From an uncultured bacterium (GTDB lineage Bacteria; Vulcanimicrobiota; CADAWZ01): DNA of 34,364 bases. The DNA lies in NCBI GenBank assembly GCA_902791745.1, contig CADAWZ010000005.1, positions 1 through 34,364 of the forward strand. Reading direction: 5' to 3'. The notes under the pieces are model-generated. The model made no database searches. It was not told the origin of the DNA and saw only the letters and a list, made by a program, of their open reading frames with translations. How positions within the stretch are numbered: position 1 is the stretch's first letter; every line of letters starts with the position of its first letter. This document shows, one piece after another, positions 1 to 7,785 of the stretch. Both the position numbers and the translations under genes were made by a program.

Positions 1-615
1 GTCAGGATATGTTGGATACAAAGTTATAATTTCTTCAAAATAACTTTTTGCAGCACCATAATTTTTATCATCATTTAGATAAATATCACCAATTCTCTCT
101 ATTGACATTGTATCATTAGGATCAATTTTTACAGCTTTTGAAAAATAACTACGTGATCTGGGAATCAATCTCTTTTGAAAATATACTGTTCCCATTCCAT
201 TATATGCAAGTGCTAAATTGGAGTCAAGTTTTAATGCTTCTTGAAACATATTTGTAGCTTCTTCAAAAACATCGTCATGCTCTAAAATACTCTTTCCAAA
301 ATACATAAATCCCAAATAACATTTTATATAAGGATCTTTAGGGTTAGAAAGCGCTTTTTCTTCATATTCACTTAAATAAGAATCAATTTTCTTTGTGTTT
401 TGAGCACAGCTCATCAAATACATCATGGCCATGCTATTTCCTTTTTCTGTTTCAAGTATTGATTTAAAAACTTCTGCTGCATCCACATAATGCCTTGCAT
501 AGTAAAGTGAAAGTCCTTCTTTCATCTTATCTGCTTCTTGTGCAAAAACATTTGCAAAACAAAAAACAAAAAATACTGAAAGACTTATAAAAAACAAATT
601 CAAATATTTTTTCAT
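1..615 (-). CDS. Secreted TPR-repeat protein, 3' end cut by window edge
   Basis: An open frame runs from ATG at 615 to the window edge without a stop, giving 205 visible residues. The N-terminus (MKKYLNLFFISLSVFF...) is a signal peptide with probable cleavage after ANVFA, so the protein is exported. The mature part consists of TPR-like helical pairs, for example residues around YYARHYVDAAEVF, AYNGMGTVYFQ and SIERIGDIYLND, each roughly 34 residues apart with the usual A/G/Y/P pattern. TPRs mediate protein-protein contacts; no catalytic domain is visible in the part present. A strong GGAGG lies 6 nt before the ATG and is inside a 21-bp sequence that recurs upstream of the methyltransferase gene, so this gene probably once followed the malG terminator directly. 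Specific function unknown. Confidence 0.85.
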   Translation of the reverse strand, partial: MKKYLNLFFISLSVFFVFCFANVFAQEADKMKEGLSLYYARHYVDAAEVFKSILETEKGNSMAMMYLMSCAQNTKKIDSYLSEYEEKALSNPKDPYIKCYLGFMYFGKSILEHDDVFEEATNMFQEALKLDSNLALAYNGMGTVYFQKRLIPRSRSYFSKAVKIDPNDTMSIERIGDIYLNDDKNYGAAKSYFEEIITLYPTYPD

Positions 616-616
616 A

Positions 617-637
617 TTTTTCCTCCATTAAAAATCC
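617..637. repeat. 21-bp direct repeat, left copy (R-M flank)
   Basis: Identical over 21 bp to 2926-2946. Read on the minus strand it holds GGATTTTTAA followed by TGGAGGAAAAA, i.e. the end of a terminator U-tract plus a Shine-Dalgarno. The two copies bracket the R-M gene pair. Confidence 0.9.
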
Positions 638-697
638 AAGCCTATAAAAATAAAGACTTAAAAATATAACATAAACTTTATCTAATTAATTTTGAAT

Positions 698-1906
698 TTA
701 CAAACTATACCTATCTCTTATCTTATTATAATATTTTTTCATAAAATCAAATATTTTTTCTTTTTCTTTCTCTTTTTTTACAACTTCATTTTCATTTGAA
801 TTATTTAGATGATTTATTTTTTTAAATCTAATTTGTATATTTAAATTTATAAAATAACGATTCCCTTCCTTAAAAATATAAGCATAATCATGCCTTGAAG
901 CAGAAGGTCGATCTATTATTGTATTATTTAATAAATAATCCATAAAAAGATGTCTATTATACAAATGGAAACAAACTACCTCCCCATCTCTTTTTACTAC
1001 TATATACCCACCAGTTACAGCGTTAATCTTATTCCAAAGTTTTCCAGGAGTCATTCCTAATGCCGAAGCTACAAACATATCTTTCAATCTATCTTTATAT
1101 AACCATTTTTTTAAATCTAAAGGATTTATATATTGAAGGAGTTCACACAAGTTATTACAATCAAGATTATAAATTCCCATTGTCATAAAATGAAATAATA
1201 TAAAATAAGCATAAATTTCAGGAAATTTGGAATCTATCATAAGCAAATTTTCATTATAAACATCACTAAACATAGAATCATACTTAACATAAGAAGCACG
1301 AGAAAATAATTCTTTAAATCTACTTTTCATATATTCAATATTAGAAGCTCTATCTATCTTATTTATATCATTCATATCACTATCTGAAATTCCAAAAATT
1401 TCATATTTAAATCGAGTATTCTTACTTGCATTAATAAGAGTAGGAGAACTACCAATATCAGATTTTATAGAAAATCCACTAATTTTATCAATATTAATAA
1501 CAGATGTTTTATCTATAATTTCCATTAATATATCAACTTTATCTTTTGAAGGAGCTTTTATATTATCAACTTTTATTTCATTGAGAAAATCTGAAATATC
1601 AAGAATTTTGAATGCTCCAGTATCATCTTGTTTAGATTTAGAAATATTTTCAAATATTTTTTTAGAAAAAAAATCTAATTTCTCTAAAGATATACTCATA
1701 TAATATTCATTATTACAAAAAATTCTTATTTCATCTCCTGTAAAATAATTTATATTTCCACGAATTATTTTTACAATTTCAAGAAATTTATCTGAAATTT
1801 TATTCAACTTAGTATCTGCTAAATATAATTTTCCGTCCTTTAAAAGTTTCAAAAACACATAAAGTTCAGACCATTCCCCCTTATTTGCTGAAAAATTCTT
1901 ATTCAT
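698..1906 (-). CDS. HpaII-family type II restriction endonuclease
   Basis: 402 aa. The N-terminal block (ANKGEWSELYVFLKLLKDGK, then LYLADTKLNKI) and the C-terminal block (RPSASRHDYAYIFKEG, then YFINLNIQIRF) are characteristic of the HpaII restriction endonuclease family, which I recognise from memory; family members cut CCGG-type sites. The predicted role is cleavage of DNA not methylated by the partner enzyme. It starts inside the methyltransferase gene: the ATG at 1906 overlaps the methyltransferase stop by 8 nt, with GGAGG 12 nt upstream inside the methyltransferase, so translation is probably coupled. The last ~35 residues after IRFKKI are Lys/Glu-rich and probably an extension. The exact specificity (CCGG) is inferred from the family and not proved by sequence. 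Confidence 0.85.
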   Translation of the reverse strand: MNKNFSANKGEWSELYVFLKLLKDGKLYLADTKLNKISDKFLEIVKIIRGNINYFTGDEIRIFCNNEYYMSISLEKLDFFSKKIFENISKSKQDDTGAFKILDISDFLNEIKVDNIKAPSKDKVDILMEIIDKTSVINIDKISGFSIKSDIGSSPTLINASKNTRFKYEIFGISDSDMNDINKIDRASNIEYMKSRFKELFSRASYVKYDSMFSDVYNENLLMIDSKFPEIYAYFILFHFMTMGIYNLDCNNLCELLQYINPLDLKKWLYKDRLKDMFVASALGMTPGKLWNKINAVTGGYIVVKRDGEVVCFHLYNRHLFMDYLLNNTIIDRPSASRHDYAYIFKEGNRYFINLNIQIRFKKINHLNNSNENEVVKKEKEKEKIFDFMKKYYNKIRDRYSL

Positions 1907-2903
1907 TTTTTTCTAATACCTCCTTTATATTCATTGCTATATCCTCAATTACATTAACAGTAACGCTATTTCCAAATTGCTTATATAAATGAGTATCAGC
2001 AAGTTGTAATTTAAAATTTTCAGGAAATCCTTGAAGTCTTGCCCATTCCCTTGGGGTCATTTTTCTTATATTTTCTTCATTGATTTTTCCCTTAATATGA
2101 GTAATTGGAATAAGTGAATGTTTTCTACTATCTATTATTAAGTTTCGTTCTCTCCCCATTCCACCACAAACAATAGCACCTGCTATTCCATTCAAATCCC
2201 TTATTTCATATCCAAAACCATTGCCTTTTGATTTATGTCTCTCCTTATGAATCCTCAAAGTATTGACATAAACATCACTTAAATAATATTTAGAAGAAAT
2301 AGGAGCAGGATCTAATATATCAAGGATACAAGTTTTTGTTAAACGACCTTTAGGAAAAACAAAATCATTTATATTTAAATCATGTCTAAAACAAACTAAG
2401 TAAATACGCTCTCTATTTTGAGGCACCCCAAAATCTTTACTATTTAAAATTTTATAAAAAACATCATATCCTATCTCTTCAAAAGATTTTTTTATAATAT
2501 TAAAAGTTTTACCATGATCATGTGAAATAAGTCCTTTTACATTTTCACAAAAAATAACTTTGGGCTTGTGATATTCACAAATTCTAACAACATCTTGAAA
2601 CAGTGTACCTCTACACATTCCCTTATAATTATCTTTAAATCCTTGATGATTGCCTGCGAGTGAAAATGCTTGGCAAGGAAAGCCTGCAAAACAAATATCA
2701 AATGTTGGTATTTCTAGTTCACTTATTTTTGTTATATCACCTGAAATTTTAAAAGAATCATTAAAATTAATTCTATAAGTAGTTTGTGCATGTTTATCAA
2801 ATTCACTAACAAAAACTGTTGTTAATTTATCTTTAAAAACATTTTCAAAACCTTTTCTTATTCCACCAATTCCAGCAAAAAGATCAATTGATTTATAAAT
2901 CAT
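1899..2903 (-). CDS. DNA (cytosine-5) methyltransferase of the R-M pair
   Basis: 334 aa from ATG 2903 (MIYKSIDLFAGIGG). Motif I is DLFAGIGG, motif IV holds the catalytic Cys in GFPCQAFS, motif VI is ENVKGL, motif VIII is QNRERIYL, motif IX region is MTPREWARLQGFPENF and motif X is QFGNSVTVNVI. The target-recognition segment lies between about residues 200 and 270. The enzyme transfers a methyl group from AdoMet to C5 of cytosine and protects host DNA from the adjacent nuclease. A TTG at 2915 would add four residues, but GGAG lies 6 nt before ATG 2903, so I chose the ATG. All catalytic motifs are intact. No room for a separate promoter exists between the malG terminator and this gene. Confidence 0.93.
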   Translation of the reverse strand: MIYKSIDLFAGIGGIRKGFENVFKDKLTTVFVSEFDKHAQTTYRINFNDSFKISGDITKISELEIPTFDICFAGFPCQAFSLAGNHQGFKDNYKGMCRGTLFQDVVRICEYHKPKVIFCENVKGLISHDHGKTFNIIKKSFEEIGYDVFYKILNSKDFGVPQNRERIYLVCFRHDLNINDFVFPKGRLTKTCILDILDPAPISSKYYLSDVYVNTLRIHKERHKSKGNGFGYEIRDLNGIAGAIVCGGMGRERNLIIDSRKHSLIPITHIKGKINEENIRKMTPREWARLQGFPENFKLQLADTHLYKQFGNSVTVNVIEDIAMNIKEVLEKNE

Positions 2904-2925
2904 CCTTTTCTCCAAAATAGATTTT

Positions 2926-2946
2926 TTTTTCCTCCATTAAAAATCC
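2926..2946. repeat. 21-bp direct repeat, right copy (R-M flank)
   Basis: Identical to 617-637. Here the repeat overlaps the U-tract and right stem end of the malG terminator and supplies a GGAGG upstream of the methyltransferase start. Confidence 0.9.
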
Positions 2947-2979
2947 CGCTCTTATTCATGACGGCTTTTGAGCGGGATT
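2938..2979 (-). terminator. Rho-independent terminator of the mal operon
   Basis: Perfect 10-bp stem AATCCCGCTC / GAGCGGGATT (2970-2979 with 2942-2951), 18-nt loop, followed on the minus strand by five T. It lies about 55 nt after malG. Confidence 0.85.
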
Positions 2980-3008
2980 CTTTCAAAAATTAAAATATTT
3001 TATCACAC

Positions 3009-3024
3009 CAATTTTCGAAAATTG
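3009..3024. repeat. 16-bp perfect palindrome after malG
   Basis: CAATTTTCGAAAATTG, perfectly self-complementary with no loop, 8 nt past the malG stop. It could be a protein-binding site; it is a poor RNA hairpin because there is no loop. Confidence 0.6.
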
Positions 3025-3032
3025 ATTTGCTT

Positions 3033-3893
3033 CTATCCTTTTACAGCTCCTTTTGTAAGACCTTCAACAAGGAATCTCTGTAAGCTCAAAAATACAACTA
3101 ATATTGGAAGAGAACCAAGAACAGAAGCTGCTGCAAACTGTGTCCAGTTCATAGAGAATTTACCACTGATAAATCCTCTAAGTCCAACAGCAAGTGTATA
3201 TTGTGAAGAATCCTGAAGGACGATTGAAGGAATCAAGAAATCATTGTATGCTCCAATAAATGTGAATATAGCAATAACAGCCATGATTGGTCCCATTATA
3301 GGAAGTACAATCTTTACGAATGTCTGCCAACGTGTTGCTCCGTCAATATAAGCAGATTCTTCAAGCTCTTTTGGAACACTTCCATCAATATAACCTTTTA
3401 TAAGCCACATATTGAAAGGAATATTTCCACCTGTATAAATTAAAATCAATCCAGGTAAATTAAATCCTATAAATCCTGCTGTCCACTGATCAAAGAAATT
3501 TAAAAGATTATAAAGAGCAACCATGGCCATAGTTGCAGGAAACATTTGGATTATGATTAAAGCAACAAGTCCCTGTTTTCTAAATGCAAATCTAAATCTC
3601 GAAAAAGCATATCCAGCAACACATGTAAATATAAGACAAAGTGCTGTACTTATCGAACATACAATAAAACTATTTTTAACCCAAAGACCAAAATCAGATT
3701 CTGTCAAAAGTTTTATATAGTTTCCAAAAGACATCTTTGAGAAATCAACATTCTGACCTGAAAACATATTACCTACATCTTGAAGAGAAGCATTTACAAT
3801 CCAAAATACAGGCATCAAAACGGCAATGGTAACACCTATCATGACCAGATGTCTAATCGCCAAATCCAAAGTATTTTTCTGTTTTTTATTCAT
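3033..3893 (-). CDS. malG: Maltose/maltodextrin-type ABC permease, MalG-like
   Basis: 286 aa, the usual length for MalG. Six hydrophobic segments can be followed from LVMIGVTIAVLMPVFWI to VLGSLPILVVFLSL. The cytoplasmic EAA loop that docks on the ATPase reads ELEESAYIDGATRWQTFVKI. The C-terminus (RFLVEGLTKGAVKG) closely resembles the end of E. coli MalG, which inserts into the MalK dimer. It forms the inner-membrane channel with the malF product. GGAG precedes the ATG, and the gene follows malF by 33 nt in the same operon. No malK-type ATPase gene is next to it, so a shared ATPase encoded elsewhere (MsmX/UgpC type) is inferred. Confidence 0.92.
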   Translation of the reverse strand: MNKKQKNTLDLAIRHLVMIGVTIAVLMPVFWIVNASLQDVGNMFSGQNVDFSKMSFGNYIKLLTESDFGLWVKNSFIVCSISTALCLIFTCVAGYAFSRFRFAFRKQGLVALIIIQMFPATMAMVALYNLLNFFDQWTAGFIGFNLPGLILIYTGGNIPFNMWLIKGYIDGSVPKELEESAYIDGATRWQTFVKIVLPIMGPIMAVIAIFTFIGAYNDFLIPSIVLQDSSQYTLAVGLRGFISGKFSMNWTQFAAASVLGSLPILVVFLSLQRFLVEGLTKGAVKG

Positions 3894-3926
3894 AATAATT
3901 TTCTCCTAAAACTCGATTAAGCGATT

Positions 3927-4958
3927 TTAATCTTCTTTAAAAGCACCAGTTGCTTTGAAGTTTATAGCACTGAGACCACCAATAATAAAGAATATCAATA
4001 CTGCATAGGCACAAGCAAGTCCATATTGTGATAAATTAAATGCAAGTTTATAAGTATAACTTACGAGAATATCAGTAGAACCAGCCTGACTTCCTGGCAT
4101 TGCTGGACCTCCTGCTGTCAACAAGTATATACCGACAAAATTGTTAAATGAGAAACTAAAACTTGTTATCAAAACTGGTAACATTGAAGATCTGAGCTGA
4201 GGAAGTGTTATTTTCCAAAACTGTTGAACTTTTGAAGCACCATCAAGAGAAGAGGCTTCATATAATTCAGAAGAAATTCCTTGTAAAGCTCCAAGTGAAA
4301 TTGACATCATATATGGAAAACCGAGCCAAAGATTTACTGTCAAAACAGCAACTTTTGCCCATGCACCATGTGTAAGCCATGGAATATTTTGTCCTATTGC
4401 AAAAGTCGAAAGATGTAAATGAAAACCACCAAAATTTAGAGCTCCTAAAGTTGAATTAAAGAGTTCAATAGACCAATTTACAATTCCAAGCATAAAAGTA
4501 ATAAATGGCATCAATCCAGGAACACTATTGAGCATATTGTTTATTGAACCATAATCAGTATTTAAAAGACCTGTCCACATCAAAACAGTAATAAAACTTG
4601 GAACAGCCCAAGGAATAATTAAAAGTGTTCTATAAAAATTTGATCCCTTAAAATCCTTTTTATTTAATATCAAAGCAAGTGCAAGACCTATTGCAAATTG
4701 ACCAAAAACACTAACCAAAGACCAAATCAATGTCCACCAAAAAACAGCAATAAAAGTTCCAAATTCACCTGTCAATAAAATCTTAGTATAATTTTTAAGT
4801 CCAACAAAATCAAATTTGTCAAAATGAAAAAGACTATAATTTGTAAAAGACAAAATAAAGCTGTAAATATTTGGTATTACTACAATCAAACCGACAAAGA
4901 GTAGTGCAGGTGCAATATAATAATAGGGGTACAATTCTAATTTTCGTTTTGTATTCAT
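3927..4958 (-). CDS. malF: Maltose/maltodextrin-type ABC permease, MalF-like
   Basis: 343 aa. Multiple membrane segments begin at YYYIAPALLFVGLIVVIP; the EAA docking loop is ELYEASSLDGASKVQQFWKI followed by TLPQLR. It lacks the large periplasmic P2 domain of E. coli MalF (514 aa), like most non-enterobacterial homologues. Between the second and third membrane segments there is an extra stretch rich in Phe/Leu/His (about residues 165-195). The start ATG is 1 nt after the malE stop, so the two are translationally linked. Partner of malG in the inner-membrane channel; exact sugar not determined by sequence. Confidence 0.92.
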   Translation of the reverse strand: MNTKRKLELYPYYYIAPALLFVGLIVVIPNIYSFILSFTNYSLFHFDKFDFVGLKNYTKILLTGEFGTFIAVFWWTLIWSLVSVFGQFAIGLALALILNKKDFKGSNFYRTLLIIPWAVPSFITVLMWTGLLNTDYGSINNMLNSVPGLMPFITFMLGIVNWSIELFNSTLGALNFGGFHLHLSTFAIGQNIPWLTHGAWAKVAVLTVNLWLGFPYMMSISLGALQGISSELYEASSLDGASKVQQFWKITLPQLRSSMLPVLITSFSFSFNNFVGIYLLTAGGPAMPGSQAGSTDILVSYTYKLAFNLSQYGLACAYAVLIFFIIGGLSAINFKATGAFKED

Positions 4959-4959
4959 T

Positions 4960-6351
4960 TTATTCCATCATACCTTTCACATCTTTGTTTATTCTTGTTT
5001 CTGCTTCTTTCAAAGCATCTTCAGGTTTCATTTCTCCCCTAAACATAAGCTGAACAGCTTCTTTCATAGGTTGCCAAACAGCGTTCATCTGAACAATATT
5101 TGGAATAGGTGTTCCTGTTGAAGCAGAATCGAGAACGCCTTTTAAAACATCATTTTCTCTTACTTCAAAATCATCTATATAAGAAAATGACGAATAAGAA
5201 CTCATTCTTGTATTTTGTGAAACATAAGGGATAGAAGCAAGTCTTGGATCTTGTTGTGCATCATAGCGAGAAGGCATTCTTGCACCTTCAAGATAAATAT
5301 CAACTTCTCCCTCTTTACTACAAAATTCTTTCATAAATTCAAGAGCTTTTTCTTTATGGAATGATCTGCTATTTAAATAAATTCCCTGAACTCCTACAAA
5401 AACAGAAGGATTTTGTCCATTGTCAAGTTTTGGCATAGGAGCAATTCCAGAATTTATGCCTCTTTTTTTGAAATCAGCCAAAGCCCAAGGACCATTAAAA
5501 GTAAACAAAAGTTCATTTTCCATAAACTTTGCATTTGCAATATCTTTACTCATTCCTTGTGGAATAATTCCATTTTTACCTCTATGTTGATCTAAATCAC
5601 ATATATATTTTGCTGCTTCAAGTGCTTCAGGAGTATCTAAGCCAACATCATTTATATCAAGTCCTGTCGGTGTATCCTTAAATATATATGCTCCGTATCC
5701 TCCAAAAAATGCCCAAGTAAAATAGAAATCTTCAACTTCATACAAAAAACCTTCCAACTTTTTACCCTTGCAAGCATCAAAATTAATATATTCTTCGTAT
5801 TTTGTGCCTCTGAGTTCTTCTAAAGTTCCTGCATTTGTATGTTTTGCAATTTCTATCAGTTCCTTCATTGTTTCAGGAGCTTTTTTTACAAATTTTTTAT
5901 TATATATAAGCCCTGCAGCTTCTATTGATATTGGAAGACCAAACAATTTAGCTTTATTATCATCATTTAAATCAGGGCTTGAAAGTGCCTTTAAAGGAAC
6001 TTCTAAAAAACCTGCAGACTCCTCTTCGGATAATTCTACTGGAGCAATAAGTTTCGCTGTTGCAAAACTTCCAATCCAATCATGTGGTCCTGTTATGACA
6101 TCTGGACCTTTAAAGACAGGACCAGCTGTCTGATATTTTGCCCTAAGTTCTTCAAAAGGAACTCTGACTATTCTAACTTTCCAACCTTCATTAGCCTTTT
6201 CAAAACGGTCAGCAGTAGCTCTTATCGAAGCAGATTCTGTCATATCCGTCCAAAGCACGATTTCTTTCTTATCACTTTGATTTTGTGATGAACAAGAAGC
6301 CGTAAAAAGGACTAATGTAAATGCAATTAAAACAAGAAAGATGTTTTTCAT
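4960..6351 (-). CDS. malE: Sugar-binding lipoprotein, MalE-like
   Basis: 463 aa. The N-terminus is a lipoprotein signal with lipobox FTASC, so the mature protein starts at Cys20 and is lipid-anchored. The solute-binding fold shows family hallmarks: KEIVLWTDMTES at the start, GLPISIEAAGLIYNKK in the hinge region, and FNGPWALADFKKRG close to the MalE ligand-binding loop. It captures oligosaccharide and delivers it to the malF/malG channel. First gene of the operon; only a weak AGG precedes the ATG. Substrate is probably maltodextrin by resemblance, but a related alpha-glucoside is possible. Confidence 0.9.
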   Translation of the reverse strand: MKNIFLVLIAFTLVLFTASCSSQNQSDKKEIVLWTDMTESASIRATADRFEKANEGWKVRIVRVPFEELRAKYQTAGPVFKGPDVITGPHDWIGSFATAKLIAPVELSEEESAGFLEVPLKALSSPDLNDDNKAKLFGLPISIEAAGLIYNKKFVKKAPETMKELIEIAKHTNAGTLEELRGTKYEEYINFDACKGKKLEGFLYEVEDFYFTWAFFGGYGAYIFKDTPTGLDINDVGLDTPEALEAAKYICDLDQHRGKNGIIPQGMSKDIANAKFMENELLFTFNGPWALADFKKRGINSGIAPMPKLDNGQNPSVFVGVQGIYLNSRSFHKEKALEFMKEFCSKEGEVDIYLEGARMPSRYDAQQDPRLASIPYVSQNTRMSSYSSFSYIDDFEVRENDVLKGVLDSASTGTPIPNIVQMNAVWQPMKEAVQLMFRGEMKPEDALKEAETRINKDVKGMME

Positions 6352-6370
6352 GTTACAGATTACAGCCTTT

Positions 6371-6387
6371 CAAAAATTATATTTTTG
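6371..6387 (-). promoter_or_regulatory. Candidate malE promoter -10 within an inverted repeat
   Basis: On the minus strand TATAAT occupies 6381-6376, about 25 nt before the malE ATG. It lies inside a 7-bp inverted repeat CAAAAAT-tat-ATTTTTG (6371-6387), which could be an operator. No good -35 is seen, so this is tentative. Confidence 0.4.
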
Positions 6388-6502
6388 ATAATTTCGCTTT
6401 TTAATATACGAAAATCCTTTATATTATTAAAGAAGATAAAGAAGGAATTATAAAAAAATAAATTAAAAGAAATCATGACTAAAAAACGGAAGGACTAAAA
6501 AC

Positions 6503-7420
6503 ATGAAATCATTAGTTACTGGTGGAGCTGGATTTATTGGTTCAAACATTGTTGACAGGCTAATAAATGATGGTCATGATGTCATTATACTTGACAATTT
6601 ATGCACAGGAAGAGAAAAAAATATAAATCCAAAAGCCAAATTTTACAACATTGATATAACAGATTCAAATATAGGAAAAATTTTTAAAGAAAATAAAATA
6701 GACCTTGTTTTTCACTTAGCAGCTCAAATTGATGTAAGAAAATCAGTATCAAATCCAATATTTGATGCAACAACAAATATAATAGGTACTATTAACTTAT
6801 TAAATATGATACAAAAATACAGTATAGGCAAAATCATATATTCATCAAGCGGTGGAGCAGTATATGGTGAACCTAAAGAAATACCTGCAGATGAAAAACA
6901 CACAGTAAGACCATTGGCTCCTTATGGAATAAGCAAACATTGTCCTGAACATTATATAGAATACTATCATGACTTATATGGTCTTAAATATACTATACTT
7001 AGATATGCAAATGTATATGGTCCAAGACAAGATCCACTTGGCGAAGCTGGAGTAATTGCAATATTCATGGGCAGAATGTTAAAAGGAGATACGCCTATAA
7101 TTTTTGGAGATGGTAATCAAACAAGAGATTATGTATTTGTAGGAGATGTAGTAAATGCTAATATCTCAGCAATAAATAATGGAGATAATCAAATATATAA
7201 TATAGGTACAGGGAAAGAAACATCTGTAAATGAAATATACGAAATATTAAGCAAATTGATAAAAAACTCTCCAAAAGCAATATATGAAGCAAAAAGACCT
7301 GGAGAAGTAGAGAGAATTTGTTTAAATACAGAAAAAGCAAAAAAAGAATTATCATGGGTAGCTAAAGTAACACTTGAAGAAGGAATCAAGAAAACTCTTG
7401 AATTCAATTCATTGCAATAG
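6503..7420 (+). CDS. galE: NAD-dependent sugar epimerase, GalE-like
   Basis: 305 aa, extended short-chain dehydrogenase. The NAD-binding glycine motif is GGAGFIGS (residues 7-14), the catalytic Ser lies in YSSSGGAVYG, the catalytic Tyr/Lys pair in YGISK (about residues 141-145), and NVYGPRQ follows. The size and the short C-terminal domain match the compact UDP-glucose 4-epimerase group; the reaction would be UDP-glucose to UDP-galactose interconversion, feeding surface polysaccharide synthesis. Related UDP-sugar epimerases (GlcNAc or glucuronate) cannot be excluded. It is divergent from the mal operon across a 150-bp gap; GAAGGA lies upstream of the ATG. No terminator is evident directly after it. 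Confidence 0.87.
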   Translation: MKSLVTGGAGFIGSNIVDRLINDGHDVIILDNLCTGREKNINPKAKFYNIDITDSNIGKIFKENKIDLVFHLAAQIDVRKSVSNPIFDATTNIIGTINLLNMIQKYSIGKIIYSSSGGAVYGEPKEIPADEKHTVRPLAPYGISKHCPEHYIEYYHDLYGLKYTILRYANVYGPRQDPLGEAGVIAIFMGRMLKGDTPIIFGDGNQTRDYVFVGDVVNANISAINNGDNQIYNIGTGKETSVNEIYEILSKLIKNSPKAIYEAKRPGEVERICLNTEKAKKELSWVAKVTLEEGIKKTLEFNSLQ

Positions 7421-7615
7421 TTCAAAAAAATAAAAAAATAATTATGTAAAAGAAGGATATATAAAAAAGAAATAGAATTTTCATGAGACATAATGTAAAA
7501 CGACAAAAAAACTTTAAAAAAAAATTCTATAAAAAAAAGGATATATAAATATTTCATAGAATTGTATTAAGTCGTAAAGTAAAAAAACAAAAAATTAAAC
7601 GGATTTTTAAAAGTG
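7421..7615. other. A-rich intergenic stretch with degenerate tandem repeat
   Basis: No gene seen. The 13-mer AAGGATATATAAA occurs at 7453-7465 and again at 7537-7549, 84 nt apart, with further weaker similarity after each copy (ATAGAATT, GTAAA). A 10-bp inverted repeat ATAGAATTTT / AAAATTCTAT (7472-7481 with 7521-7530) lies between. The promoter of the first porin should lie near the end of this stretch, but no clear -35/-10 pair is visible. Confidence 0.5.
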
Positions 7616-7785
7616 TTCAAGAAGTCGGAACAATACTCTCCGACTCATTACAATGGCTGACAATATAAAAAGAGATAAAATCTTGGAAAAGAAAACACGG
7701 TCACTTTTCCGAAAAAAGATAAGTCTTTGGAATAAACAAAAACAGCCAACACTTATTAACTTATTTTTTCGGAGGTTAAATCATT
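7616..7785 (+). promoter_or_regulatory. Structured 5' leader of porin 1, conserved in porin 2
   Basis: About 170 nt matching 14382-14553 upstream of the second porin. Hairpin A pairs GTCGGA (7624-7629) with TCCGAC (7639-7644). Hairpin B pairs ATCTT+GGAAAAG (7680-7691) with CTTTTCC (7704-7710) and AAGAT (7716-7720), loop AAAACACGGTCA. CCGAAAAAA (7709-7717), in the 3' arm of B, is perfectly complementary to TTTTTTCGG (7764-7772), which runs into the Shine-Dalgarno GGAGG (7771-7775), so an alternative fold could mask the ribosome site. Inferred role: post-transcriptional control of porin synthesis. Confidence 0.65.

Noticed and set aside
638-697. Imperfect hairpin after the restriction endonuclease gene considered as a terminator.
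   Set aside because: The AAGCCT/AAGTCTTT... pairing is short and mismatched; not convincing.
2968-3216. 82-aa plus-strand open frame across the malG terminator.
   Set aside because: It is antisense to malG and the terminator, has no family resemblance and no ribosome site.
7189-7557. 122-aa minus-strand open frame opposite the galE end.
   Set aside because: Phe/Leu/Ile-rich translation of the A-rich strand, no ribosome site.
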